This document shows, one piece after another, positions 29,174 to 38,125 of a DNA stretch of 64,000 nt; the stretch's first letter is position 1; each line of letters opens with the position of its first letter. Below the pieces are notes generated by a model that saw only the letters and a program-made list of their open reading frames with translations, made no database searches and was not told the DNA's origin. The stretch comes from Bordetella hinzii LMG 13501 (GTDB lineage: Bacteria; Pseudomonadota; Gammaproteobacteria; Burkholderiales; Burkholderiaceae_B): NCBI RefSeq assembly GCF_001548475.1, contig NZ_LRUJ01000029.1:1-64000 (forward strand), in the 5' to 3' direction. The position numbers were made by a program, and so were the translations under genes.

Positions 29174-29704
29174 TCAGAGCATGCGCCGCAGGGTCTCGTC
29201 GCGCTTCACATAGTGATGCCATAGCGCGGCCAGGGCATGCAGGCCGATCACGAAGTAGAACAGGTTGCCGATGAGTTCGTGCGCCTCTTTGATCAGCGGG
29301 CGCCACTCGGGATTGGGGCCGGCGATGCGGAAGCTCCAATCCAGGCCGATCAGGGTGACGGGGCGGTCGGCCAGGTTCAGCGTCAGCATGCCCAGCAGCG
29401 GCTGGGCCAGGATGAAGATGTACAAGGCCAGGTGGGCCAGCCGTGCCAGGATGGACAGCAGCACGGATTCGTTCAGGTCGGCGGGCGGCTCGTGGCGGGC
29501 GCGCCAAGCCACGCGCACCAGCGCGGCCACGAGCACCAGGGTCCCGGCCCATTCATGGATGCCGGTCCAGAGGGGGCGGCCAGGGTCGCCCTTGGGGCCC
29601 CGGATCTCGATCGCAAGATAGGCCAGCGCGACCAACACGGCGGTAATCCAATGCAGGGCGACGGCGCCCCGGGTATAGCGTCGGGCGGCGGTTATCTCGG
29701 ACAT
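29174..29704 (-). CDS. Cytochrome b561
   Basis: A 176-residue four-helix membrane cytochrome b561 (CybB-like) that passes electrons from quinol, possibly to superoxide in E. coli CybB. Haem-ligand-type His are visible in VALHWITAVLVALAYL, WTGIHEWAGTLVLV and the C-terminal IGLHALAALWHHYV. The upstream DNA holds an FNR-like box and a -10, suggesting oxygen-dependent expression. Confidence 0.88.
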   Translation of the reverse strand: MSEITAARRYTRGAVALHWITAVLVALAYLAIEIRGPKGDPGRPLWTGIHEWAGTLVLVAALVRVAWRARHEPPADLNESVLLSILARLAHLALYIFILAQPLLGMLTLNLADRPVTLIGLDWSFRIAGPNPEWRPLIKEAHELIGNLFYFVIGLHALAALWHHYVKRDETLRRML

Positions 29705-29737
29705 ATCGGCTGGGGCTCCATGGCTGGCGGAGCCCCT

Positions 29738-29780
29738 ATCGTAGGGGAAGTCAGCTGTCTATTTGCTTGATTCGAGTCAA
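29738..29780 (-). promoter_or_regulatory. FNR-like box and -10 for cytochrome b561
   Basis: TTGATTCGAGTCAA (29767-29780) matches the FNR/Anr palindrome with one mismatch. On the minus strand TACGAT (29738-29743) follows after 23 bp. This places the box centre about 42 bp upstream of the likely transcription start, the class II activator position. Confidence 0.5.
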
Positions 29781-29817
29781 TTCGCGAATTTTTGCTGAAG
29801 AATTCTTGTTCAGGCGG

Positions 29818-29846
29818 CCCAGGCGCGGTCCATGCCCGCGCCTGGG
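29818..29846 (-). terminator. Possible terminator after cphA2
   Basis: An 11-bp perfect stem (29818-29828 with 29836-29846) lies immediately downstream of the 857-residue cyanophycin synthetase on the minus strand. There is no T run, so it may act as an mRNA 3' end structure rather than an intrinsic terminator. Confidence 0.4.
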
Positions 29847-29850
29847 TGGA

Positions 29851-32424
29851 TCAGCCTTTCTCGGCCACGCGGCTGGCGATATGCGCCAGCGCTTCTTCGA
29901 CCTGGTCCACCAGGATCAGGCAGAGGTCGCCGGGCGCCAGGCGGGCCAGCGCGCGATCGATGGCGATGAATTCGCCTCGGATTTCCTCGATGTGGGAGGC
30001 TCGCCTGGCCTGGGCCAGGCCCTGGCGCAGCAAGGCGATGACTTCGCCGTCCTCGCGTCCGCGCTGGCATTGGTCTTCGTAGAGCAGCACGTCATCGAAG
30101 TGGTCGCCGAGGATTTCGGTCTGCTGGCGCAGATCCTCGTCACGCCGGTCGCCCGCGCCGCTGATGACGACGCTGCGCCGCTTGGCAGGCATGGCATCCA
30201 CGGCCTGGACCAGCGCCTGGATGGCATCCGGGTTATGGCCGTAGTCGGCGATCAGGGTGGCGCCGCCATAGTCGAACACATTGAAGCGGCCGGGGGCGGT
30301 CTGGGCGTCGTTGACGAAGGAAGCCAGCGCCTGGCGGATGGTCTGCCAATCGATGCCCAGCGCCCAGGCGGCACCCACGCAGGCCATGGCGTTCTCGACC
30401 TGGAAGGTAATGGCGCCGTTGCGCGTGAGGGGGATCCGGGACAGCGGGATAGCCACTTCTTCGCTGCCTTCGGCGGCCACGATGTTGTCGCCTTCGCGGT
30501 AGACCACGCGCTTGCCCTGGGCGCGGTGCGTGGCCATGACAGGATGGTTGCGGTCCTGGGCGAAGTAGGTGACGTCGCCCGGGCAGGCGCTGGCCATCTC
30601 GGCCACATGGGTATCGGCCGCGTTCAGGACGGCCATGCCCTTGCTGCGCACGTACTGCACGATCACGCGCTTGACCACGGCCAAGTCTTCGACAGTGCTG
30701 ATATAGCCCAGGCCGAGGTGGTCGCCCATGCCGATATTGGTCACGATGGCCACATCGCAGCGATCGAAGGCCAGGCCTTCGCGCAGGATGCCGCCACGCG
30801 CGGTCTCGAATACCGCCGCGTCCACGTCGGGATGCAGCAGGATGCGGCGCGCGCTGCGCGGGCCGCTGCAATCGCCGGTATCGATGCGGCGCTTGCCCAC
30901 ATAGACGCCGTCGGAATTGGTCATGCCCACGCGCTTGCCGCTGCACGCCAGGATATGGGCCGACAGGCGCACGGTGGTGGTCTTGCCGTTGGTGCCGGCC
31001 ACCGCGATGATAGGAATGCGGGCGTCATCGCCCTCGGCGAACATCTGGTTGATGATGGCTTCGCCCACGGCCCGGCCCTTGCCGAACGACGGGTTCAGAT
31101 GCATGCGCAGGCCGGGCGCGGCGTTGACTTCGACGACCCCGCCATGCTGGTCTTCCAGCGGCAGGTGAACCGTCTCGGCCACGACGTCCACGCCGCAGAT
31201 GTCCAGGCCTATCATGCGCGCGGCCGTGACGGCACGCGCGGCCAGCTCCGGGTGCACCTCGTCGGTGACGTCGGTGGCCGAGCCGCCGGTGCTCAGGTTG
31301 GCGTTGTTGCGCAACACCACCAGCGTACCGGCCGGCGGAACGGAATCGGGCGTATAGCCTTGCTTGCTCAGCACGCCCTGGGCGATGTCGTCCAGGCGGA
31401 TCTTGGTCAGCGCGGTGGCGTGTCCGTCGCCGCGCAGCGGGTCGGCGTTGACCTCGTTCACCAGCTCGCGGATCGTGTGCACGCCGTCGCCGGTGACTTG
31501 CGGCGGGTCGCGGCGCGAGGCCGCCACCAGCGTGTTGCCCACGACCAGCAGGCGGAAGTCATGGCCGGGGATGTAGCGCTCGACGATGACTTCGGAACTG
31601 ATCTGCGAGGCCGCCTCGAAGGCGGCCAGCACACGCTCGCGGGTCTCGATATTGACCGCCACGCCCCGGCCTTGGCTGCCGTCGCGAGGCTTGACCACCA
31701 CGGGGCCGCCTAATTCCTGGGCGGCTTGCCAGGCGGCTTCGGCGTCGTCCACCGAGCGGCCCAACGGTACCGGCACGCCCGCGGCGTCCAGCAACATCTT
31801 GGTCAGGTCTTTGTCCTGCGCGATCGATTCGGCGATGGCGCTGGTGTGATCGGTTTCGGCGGCCTGGATGCGGCGCTGGCGGCTGCCCCAGCCGAACTGC
31901 ACCATGCTGCCCTGTGTCAGGCGATGGTAGGGAATGCCGCGGGCGACGGCGGCGTTGACGATGGAGCCCGTGGAGGGCCCCAGGCGCACGTCTTCGTCGA
32001 GCTCGCGCAGGCGGGCAAGCGCCTGGGGCAGGTCGAAGGGCTGGTCGCGCAGCGCCGCATCGATCAAGGCCTGGGCCAGCTCCATGGCGAGCCGGCCCAC
32101 TTCTTCTTCGCTGTATTCGACCACCACCTGGAAGATGCCGGGCTCGACGGTGGGCGAGGTGCGGCCGAAGGTGACGGGGCAGCCGGCATGCGCCTGCAGC
32201 GCCAGCGCGGTGACCTGCAGCACATGCGCCATCGAGACGGCGCCGCTATGGCCTTCCGGCCGCAGCAATCCGATCTGGGGAAAGCGCGCGCGCAGCCTGG
32301 CCTCGAAATCAGGCATGTCGTCGATCGAGCATTCGGTGTCGGCGCAGGCCGCGATGGCCTCGATGGCGGTATTACGGCTCCAGAGATTGGGGCCTCGCAG
32401 AGCGCGGATTCGGGAGACTTCCAT
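29851..32424 (-). CDS. Cyanophycin synthetase paralogue (857 residues)
   Basis: Cyanophycin synthetase builds the nitrogen store multi-L-arginyl-poly-L-aspartate. The domains are an N-terminal region (to about 210), an ATP-grasp ligase (about 215-460) and a C-terminal Mur-ligase domain with P-loop VAGTNGKTTTVRL. The Mur part keeps motifs I associate with authentic CphA (ETARGGILREGLAFD, TNIGMGDHLGLG, DYGHNPDA). The ATP-grasp loop reads KPRDGSQGRGV rather than the usual K-P-x-D-G-N-H-G-R-G. The start at 32424 (MEVSRIRALRGPN) aligns with the neighbouring paralogue. It follows the other cphA by 70 bp on the same strand. Betaproteobacteria with such pairs call this kind of gene cphA'. Confidence 0.9.
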   Translation of the reverse strand: MEVSRIRALRGPNLWSRNTAIEAIAACADTECSIDDMPDFEARLRARFPQIGLLRPEGHSGAVSMAHVLQVTALALQAHAGCPVTFGRTSPTVEPGIFQVVVEYSEEEVGRLAMELAQALIDAALRDQPFDLPQALARLRELDEDVRLGPSTGSIVNAAVARGIPYHRLTQGSMVQFGWGSRQRRIQAAETDHTSAIAESIAQDKDLTKMLLDAAGVPVPLGRSVDDAEAAWQAAQELGGPVVVKPRDGSQGRGVAVNIETRERVLAAFEAASQISSEVIVERYIPGHDFRLLVVGNTLVAASRRDPPQVTGDGVHTIRELVNEVNADPLRGDGHATALTKIRLDDIAQGVLSKQGYTPDSVPPAGTLVVLRNNANLSTGGSATDVTDEVHPELAARAVTAARMIGLDICGVDVVAETVHLPLEDQHGGVVEVNAAPGLRMHLNPSFGKGRAVGEAIINQMFAEGDDARIPIIAVAGTNGKTTTVRLSAHILACSGKRVGMTNSDGVYVGKRRIDTGDCSGPRSARRILLHPDVDAAVFETARGGILREGLAFDRCDVAIVTNIGMGDHLGLGYISTVEDLAVVKRVIVQYVRSKGMAVLNAADTHVAEMASACPGDVTYFAQDRNHPVMATHRAQGKRVVYREGDNIVAAEGSEEVAIPLSRIPLTRNGAITFQVENAMACVGAAWALGIDWQTIRQALASFVNDAQTAPGRFNVFDYGGATLIADYGHNPDAIQALVQAVDAMPAKRRSVVISGAGDRRDEDLRQQTEILGDHFDDVLLYEDQCQRGREDGEVIALLRQGLAQARRASHIEEIRGEFIAIDRALARLAPGDLCLILVDQVEEALAHIASRVAEKG

Positions 32425-32494
32425 GGCAGGCTTTCCTGTCTTCCAAGCGCGCCGCCCCGGGGAGCGGCGCCAGCAGTGTGTTTGTCGGTCGTTG

Positions 32495-35107
32495 TTATTG
32501 TTGAATCCAGCGGCGCACCAGGTCGATGGTGGGGCCGGAGAAAGCTTCATCGGATTGCAGCAGGATGAAATCGTCGCTGGCGCGTCCATCGAGCACATGC
32601 TGGATGGCCCGCGCATGGTCGGGTTCGTCCAGGATCCGCACCGGCCGTCCGCTGTCCTCCAGGCCCTGGCGAAGCAGCGCGCGCGCCTGGCCGGCCGGAC
32701 GGCGGCTTTTCACGGTGGCGTCGTCATAGAGCACCACGAGATCGAACAGCTGGCCCAGCAGCCTGCCCTGTTCGACCAGGTCGGCATCGCGCCGGTCGGC
32801 GCCTGCCGAGTACACGGCCACGCGGCGCTTGGCGGGGAAGCGCCGCACCGCCGCCGACAGGGCGCGCAACCCGGGCGCGTTATGCACGTCATCGACCACG
32901 ACCGTGACCCCGTCGCGCTGGAACAGGGTGAACTGCCAGGGCGCGTCGGCCTGGTCGATGTCGGAGGTCTCTATGCCCGCGCGGATGAGATCGACCGGGA
33001 TGTCCAGGGCCCAGGCGGCCGCCACGGCGGCCAGCACGTTCTCGGTCTGGAAGTCCACGCGCGCGCCATGCGTGAGGGGCACGGCGGCGATATCGGCCAG
33101 CTTTTCCTCGTGCTCGCCGCGAGCCAGCACGATCTGCCCGTCACGGATGAAGACCGCGCGCTTGCCGTCGGCGCGATGCCGGGCCAGGGGCGGCAGCTGC
33201 GGGTCGATGCCGAAGAACAGCACTTCGCCATCGCACAGCTCGGCCATTTCGACCACGCGCGGGTCGCGCGCGTTGAGCACGGCCGCGCCCGTGGGCAGCA
33301 CGACATCGACCTGGGTGCGGAAGACGGTGAACAGGCGCTCGGTCTCGTTGATATCGAAGTCGCCCAGGTGGTCGCCTTCGTCGATATTGGTCACCACGCC
33401 GACCTGGCAGCGATCGTAGGCCAGGCCCTGGCCCAGGATCACCCCGCTGTCGTTCTCGATGACCGCGGCTTCGACGTTGCGGTTCATCAGCACGCGGCGG
33501 CCCGCGGCCCAGTTGGCGCAATCGCCTTTCTGCACCAGGCGCTTGTTCAGGTAGAGGCCTTCGCTGCAGGCCAGGCCGGTCTGTTTGCCCGACAGATGCA
33601 GCAGGCGGCTGATGAGGCGGGCGACCACGGTCTTGCCGTTGGTGCCAGTCACGCCCACGATGGGAATGCGGCCGTCCTCGCCTTCCGGGAAGAGATGGTC
33701 GACGATGGCGCGCCCGACCGGCCTCGGCGTGCCGTCGGCCGGCTTCAGGTGCATCAGCAGGCCGGGGCCGGCATTGACTTCGACGATGGCGCCGCGCTGT
33801 TCTTGCAGGGGGCGCGATATGTCTTCGGCCACCAGGTCCACGCCGGCAATGTCCAGGCCCACGGCGCGCGCGGCCAGGGCCACCAGTTCGGCGGTGTCCG
33901 GGTGGACGCGGTCGGTCACGTCGAAGGCGACGTTGCCGCTGCGCTGGATCAGCACGCGGCGGCCGGCGGCCGGCACGCTGTCGGCCGACAGGCCCTGGCG
34001 GGCGATTTCCAGGCGCGCGGCCGAATCCAGGCGCACCGGGTTCAGCGGGTGGTCTTCGGTGCGGCCGCGGCGAGGATCGGTATTGATCTGGCTGTCGATG
34101 AGCGCCTCGACGGTGGAGACGCCGTCGCCGGTAATCCAGGCCGGTTCGCCGGCGGCGGCGGCCACCATGCGGTCGCCGACCACCAGCAGGCGATGCTCAT
34201 TGCCGGGCACGAAGCGCTCGACGATGACGCCGCTGCCTTCATCGACCGCCACGGCATAGGCCGACTCGACCTCCTGGCGGGTGGACAGATTGGTGAAGAC
34301 GCCCCGGCCATGATTGCCGTCATAGGGCTTGACCACCACGGGCAGGCCAATGCGTTCGGCCGCCTCCCAAGCCTGTTCGGCGCTGTCGACCAGGTGCCCC
34401 TCGGGCACGGGCACGCCGCAGGTTTCCAGGATGGTCTTGGTCAGGTCTTTGTCGCGCGAAATGCCCTCGGCGATGGCGCTGGTGCGGTCGGTCTCGGCCG
34501 TCCAGATGCGCCGCTGGCGCGCGCCATAGCCGAACTGCACCAGATTGCCCTCGAACAGGCGGGTATAGGCGATGTCGCGGTCATCGGCGGCGTCCACGAT
34601 GCAGGCCGTGCTGGGGCCCAGGCAGTGGCGGTCCACCAGGCGGCGCAGATCGGACACGGCCTCGTCGACGTCGAAGGGGCGGTCTTCGATGGCGGCCATG
34701 ACCAGGTCGCGGGCCGTCGACAGGGCGGCGCGGGTCACGACTTCGTGCCAGGCGCGCACGACGACCTTGTAGACGCCCACCGTGGAGGTTTCGCGCGCCT
34801 TGCCAAAGCCGCCGGGCAGGCCGGCCAGGTTCTGCAATTCCAGCGTCACATGCTCCAGGATATGGGCCGGCCAGGTGCCTTCGCGCAATCGTTGCAGGAA
34901 ACCGCCGCGCACGCCCGGGCTGCAGCGGTGCTCGATCAGGGTGGGCAGCCAGGCGGTCAGGCGTTCATAGAAACCCGGAATGACATTGGATGGGCATTCC
35001 TCCAGCGCTCCGATGTCGACCCAAGCCTCCAGAACCGGACGATAAGTCCAAATATTCGGGCCGCGCAAAGCCACGACATCGAGAAATTCAATGTCCTTCT
35101 TTTTCAT
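32495..35107 (-). CDS. cphA: Cyanophycin synthetase (870 residues)
   Basis: The upstream member of the cyanophycin synthetase pair, 870 residues from the ATG at 35107 (MKKKDIEFLDVVALRGPN). Its ATP-grasp domain (about 220-475) carries the canonical loop KPYDGNHGRGV. The Mur-ligase domain has a P-loop VTGTNGKTV at about 486-494, but later motifs have drifted: IENDSGVILGQGLAYD and VVDDVHNAPG where the paralogue has ETARGGILREG and DYGHNP. The two genes probably form one transcript divergent from an ABC exporter. No cyanophycinase or isoaspartyl dipeptidase gene is in the window. Long ORFs on the opposite strand here are shadows. Confidence 0.9.
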   Translation of the reverse strand: MKKKDIEFLDVVALRGPNIWTYRPVLEAWVDIGALEECPSNVIPGFYERLTAWLPTLIEHRCSPGVRGGFLQRLREGTWPAHILEHVTLELQNLAGLPGGFGKARETSTVGVYKVVVRAWHEVVTRAALSTARDLVMAAIEDRPFDVDEAVSDLRRLVDRHCLGPSTACIVDAADDRDIAYTRLFEGNLVQFGYGARQRRIWTAETDRTSAIAEGISRDKDLTKTILETCGVPVPEGHLVDSAEQAWEAAERIGLPVVVKPYDGNHGRGVFTNLSTRQEVESAYAVAVDEGSGVIVERFVPGNEHRLLVVGDRMVAAAAGEPAWITGDGVSTVEALIDSQINTDPRRGRTEDHPLNPVRLDSAARLEIARQGLSADSVPAAGRRVLIQRSGNVAFDVTDRVHPDTAELVALAARAVGLDIAGVDLVAEDISRPLQEQRGAIVEVNAGPGLLMHLKPADGTPRPVGRAIVDHLFPEGEDGRIPIVGVTGTNGKTVVARLISRLLHLSGKQTGLACSEGLYLNKRLVQKGDCANWAAGRRVLMNRNVEAAVIENDSGVILGQGLAYDRCQVGVVTNIDEGDHLGDFDINETERLFTVFRTQVDVVLPTGAAVLNARDPRVVEMAELCDGEVLFFGIDPQLPPLARHRADGKRAVFIRDGQIVLARGEHEEKLADIAAVPLTHGARVDFQTENVLAAVAAAWALDIPVDLIRAGIETSDIDQADAPWQFTLFQRDGVTVVVDDVHNAPGLRALSAAVRRFPAKRRVAVYSAGADRRDADLVEQGRLLGQLFDLVVLYDDATVKSRRPAGQARALLRQGLEDSGRPVRILDEPDHARAIQHVLDGRASDDFILLQSDEAFSGPTIDLVRRWIQQ

Positions 35108-35372
35108 GATTCGTTCTTTGGTTATAGCGCTTGGCTGGCGCAGGGAGCCCGGATCGCGAGGAGGTCCGGGGGGCGCACGGAGAAAACGAAGGGCCAAGCG
35201 GGATTCGGCGGGGGGATTTCCTACGGTGGAAAATATGAAAACCGGCTGCTACTATACGCCGCCTTTTGGGCCATATAAACTCGCGCTGTTGTAAGGAACG
35301 GACAGGCATTCCGCCCCAGGCTAGGCAGGATGCCGCCAAGGCGGGTCGAAGCTTGGCTCGAAACGCGTTCTG
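35108..35372. promoter_or_regulatory. Divergent promoter region, cphA / ABC exporter
   Basis: A 265-bp gap with an AT-rich core near 35225-35280. On the minus strand TTTATA, 17 bp, TATAGT is a fair sigma-70 match for cphA. On the plus strand a TATAAA lies at about 35275 ahead of the exporter gene. No operator could be identified with confidence. Confidence 0.4.
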
Positions 35373-37649
35373 ATGAAAAAACACGATCCTAAATCCGGCG
35401 CTCTGGGGCGCGAGTTACCTGCTAGGTGGCAAACCGACGTCGACGCGCAGTTGGACGCCGGCGAGACGCTGTTGGGCTGGCTTGAGACCGATCTTGACGC
35501 ACGTCTGTGCTTTCGTCCAGGCCTGGTGCTGGTGACGGACCGTCGTTTGCTCGCGCACGCGCCGGAAGACGGCCAATGGCGCGGTTTTCCGTATGCGCCG
35601 GGCCAGCGCCTGAGCCTGCAGGACCACGCCGGCGCGGTATGCCTGGAGCTGGACAATGGCCAGGAGCGCCTGGGCCAATGGCGCTTCACGCTGGGCCGCA
35701 ATCCCGCCGCCCTCAAGCTGCTGACGGCTTTCGAGGGCCAACAGGCCTTGCGGCTGTCCAGCGCTGCAACGCAGCAAAAAAAAACGGCGGTTTGCCCGAC
35801 CTGCCAGAATCCCCTCCCCGAAGGGCAGGATGACTGTCCCGTCTGCGACGAGGAGGTGCAGCCTTCCTCGACCTGGGCGCTGCTGCGCCTGTGGCGGTTC
35901 GCGCGGCCCTATCAGTTCGCCCTGATCAGCGGCTTTGTCCTGACGCTGCTGGCCACCGCCGCCACGCTGGTGCCGCCGTATCTGACCATGCCCCTCATGG
36001 ACGAGGTGCTCATCCCCTTCCAGAACGGGGAGGCCATCGACTACAGCAAGGTCCGCCTCTACCTGGGCGGCCTGCTGGCGTCGGCCCTGGTGGCCTGGGG
36101 CCTGGGCTGGGCGCGCACCTACATTTTGGCCTGGGTGAGCGAGCGCATCGGCGCCGATCTGCGCACCACCACCTATGCGCACCTGCAGACCCTGTCGCTG
36201 GAGTATTTCGGCGGCAAGCGCACCGGCGACCTGATGGCGCGCATTGGCAGCGAGAGCGACCGCATCTGCGTCTTCATGTCGCTGCACCTGCTGGATTTCG
36301 CCACCGACGTGCTGATGATCACCATGACGGCGGTCATCCTGTTCTCGATCAACCCCTGGCTGGCCCTGGTCACCCTGCTGCCCTTGCCCTTCATCATGTG
36401 GATGATCCATGTGGTGCGCGACCGGCTGCGCCATGGTTTCGAGAAGGTCGACCGCATCTGGGGCGAGATCACCAATGTGCTGGCCGACACCATTCCGGGC
36501 ATCCGGGTGGTCAAGGCCTTTGCCCAGGAAAAGCGCGAGGTGCAGCGTTTCCGCGAGGCCAATAACCGCAATCTGGAGGTCAACGACCGGGTCAACACCG
36601 TCTGGTCGCTGTTCTCGCCCACGGTCACGCTGCTGACGGAGATCGGCTTGCTGGTCGTCTGGATCTTCGGCATCTGGCAGGTCTCGCAGAAACAGATCAC
36701 GGTGGGCGTGCTGGCGGCCTTCCTGGCCTATATCGGCCGCTTCTATACCCGCCTGGACTCCATGAGCCGCATTGTCTCGGTGACGCAGAAGGCCGCCGCC
36801 GGCGCCAAGCGCATCTTCGACATCCTCGACCACGTCTCCAGCGTGCCGGAACCCCAGAAACCGGTGGCGCTGCCCCAGGTGCAGGGGCGCATCGAGCTGC
36901 GCGATGTCGGTTTCCGCTATGGCAACCGCTCGGTCATCCGCGGCATGAACCTGGCCATCGCGCCGGGCGAGATGATAGGCCTGGTGGGCCACAGCGGCTC
37001 GGGCAAGAGCACGCTCATCAACCTGATCTGCCGCTTCTACGACGTCTCCGAAGGCGCCATCCTCGTCGATGGCGTCGATATCCGATCGCTGCGCGTGGCC
37101 GACTACCGCCGCAATATCGGCCTGGTGCTGCAGGAGCCCTTCCTCTTCTTCGGCACCATTGCCGAGAACATCGCCTATGGCAAGCCGGACGCCACGCGCG
37201 AGGAAATCATCGCCGCGGCGCGCGCGGCCCATGCCCATGAGTTCATCCTGCGCCTGCCGCACGGCTACGACTCGCTGGTCGGCGAGCGTGGGCAGGCCCT
37301 GTCCGGCGGCGAGCGCCAGCGCATCTCGATCGCCCGCGCGCTGCTGATCGATCCGCGCATCCTCATCCTCGACGAAGCGACCTCCTCGGTGGACACCACC
37401 ACCGAGAAAGAAATCCAGAAGGCCCTGGACAATCTCGTGCGCGGCCGCACCACGCTGGCCATCGCGCACCGCCTGAGCACCCTGCGCCGCGCCAATCGCC
37501 TTGTCGTGCTGGACCGGGGCCGCATCGTCGAAGAGGGCACGCATGAAGTCCTGATGGCGGCCGAAGGGGCGTATTACAAGCTCTACCAGGCCCAGGCCCG
37601 CAACAACGAAAATGAGGCGGGCGATGGCGACATCGCCGCGGTGGCATGA
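35373..37649 (+). CDS. Cyanophycin-locus ABC exporter with N-terminal PH-like domain and zinc ribbon
   Basis: A 758-residue fused permease-ATPase exporter half-transporter. Residues about 25-125 resemble a bacterial PH-like domain (PGLVLVTDRRLLAHA). Two CxxC pairs at Cys141/144 and 155/158 form a likely zinc ribbon. Six membrane helices follow from about 180. The ATPase has Walker A GLVGHSGSGKST, signature LSGGERQRISIARALL and Walker B ILILDEATSSVD. The pairing with a DUF1854 gene (4-bp overlap) beside cphA genes recurs in proteobacteria, hence an assumed link to cyanophycin metabolism. Substrate is unknown. A run of nine A (35776-35784) lies between the PH-like and zinc-ribbon parts. Confidence 0.88.
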   Translation: MKKHDPKSGALGRELPARWQTDVDAQLDAGETLLGWLETDLDARLCFRPGLVLVTDRRLLAHAPEDGQWRGFPYAPGQRLSLQDHAGAVCLELDNGQERLGQWRFTLGRNPAALKLLTAFEGQQALRLSSAATQQKKTAVCPTCQNPLPEGQDDCPVCDEEVQPSSTWALLRLWRFARPYQFALISGFVLTLLATAATLVPPYLTMPLMDEVLIPFQNGEAIDYSKVRLYLGGLLASALVAWGLGWARTYILAWVSERIGADLRTTTYAHLQTLSLEYFGGKRTGDLMARIGSESDRICVFMSLHLLDFATDVLMITMTAVILFSINPWLALVTLLPLPFIMWMIHVVRDRLRHGFEKVDRIWGEITNVLADTIPGIRVVKAFAQEKREVQRFREANNRNLEVNDRVNTVWSLFSPTVTLLTEIGLLVVWIFGIWQVSQKQITVGVLAAFLAYIGRFYTRLDSMSRIVSVTQKAAAGAKRIFDILDHVSSVPEPQKPVALPQVQGRIELRDVGFRYGNRSVIRGMNLAIAPGEMIGLVGHSGSGKSTLINLICRFYDVSEGAILVDGVDIRSLRVADYRRNIGLVLQEPFLFFGTIAENIAYGKPDATREEIIAAARAAHAHEFILRLPHGYDSLVGERGQALSGGERQRISIARALLIDPRILILDEATSSVDTTTEKEIQKALDNLVRGRTTLAIAHRLSTLRRANRLVVLDRGRIVEEGTHEVLMAAEGAYYKLYQAQARNNENEAGDGDIAAVA

Positions 37650-38125
37650 CGGGGCGCATCATGGGTGTCGATTTTCAGCTTCGGCGCAATGCCATGGGCA
37701 AGCTGGTGCTGACCAGCAATGGGCAGACGCACGAAGGGGTGATGCCGGTGCGGGCCTTCCCGATCAGCGCCCCGGCCGGGGGGCTGTCGCTGGTGACCGG
37801 CGACGGGCGCGAGGTGCTCTGGCTGGACAGCCTGGAAAGCGCGCCGGCCGCCGCGCGCGCCCTCATCGAGGAAGATCTGGCCGGGCGCGAGTTCATGCCC
37901 GAGATCCGGCGCATTGCCTCGGTGTCCACCTACGCCACGCCCTCGACCTGGCAGGTCGAGACCGACCGGGGCGATACGCGCTTTGTGCTGCGGGGCGAAG
38001 AGGATATCCGTCGCCTGGCCGGCCAGACCCTGCTGATCTCCGACAGCCACGGCATCCATTACTTGATCCGCGACGCGCTGGCGCTGGACCGCCATAGCCG
38101 CAAGATCCTCGACCGCTTTCTCTAG
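37646..38125 (+). CDS. DUF1854 protein, partner of the cyanophycin-locus exporter
   Basis: A 159-residue soluble protein of the DUF1854 family (VDFQLRRNAMGKLVLTSNG, FPISAPAGGLSLV, then FVLRGEEDIRRL and ISDSHGIHYLIRD). It overlaps the exporter gene by 4 bp (ATGA), indicating coupled translation and probably a physical or functional partnership. No signal peptide. Function unknown. Its 3' end overlaps the convergent downstream gene by 4 bp. Confidence 0.82.
   Translation: MTGRIMGVDFQLRRNAMGKLVLTSNGQTHEGVMPVRAFPISAPAGGLSLVTGDGREVLWLDSLESAPAAARALIEEDLAGREFMPEIRRIASVSTYATPSTWQVETDRGDTRFVLRGEEDIRRLAGQTLLISDSHGIHYLIRDALALDRHSRKILDRFL

Noticed and set aside
31934-35278. 1114-codon plus-strand ORF over the cphA pair
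   Set aside because: It is fully antisense to two well-supported synthetases, is rich in His/Gly/Ala/Asp without recognisable domains, and is explained by the third-position GC bias of the real genes.
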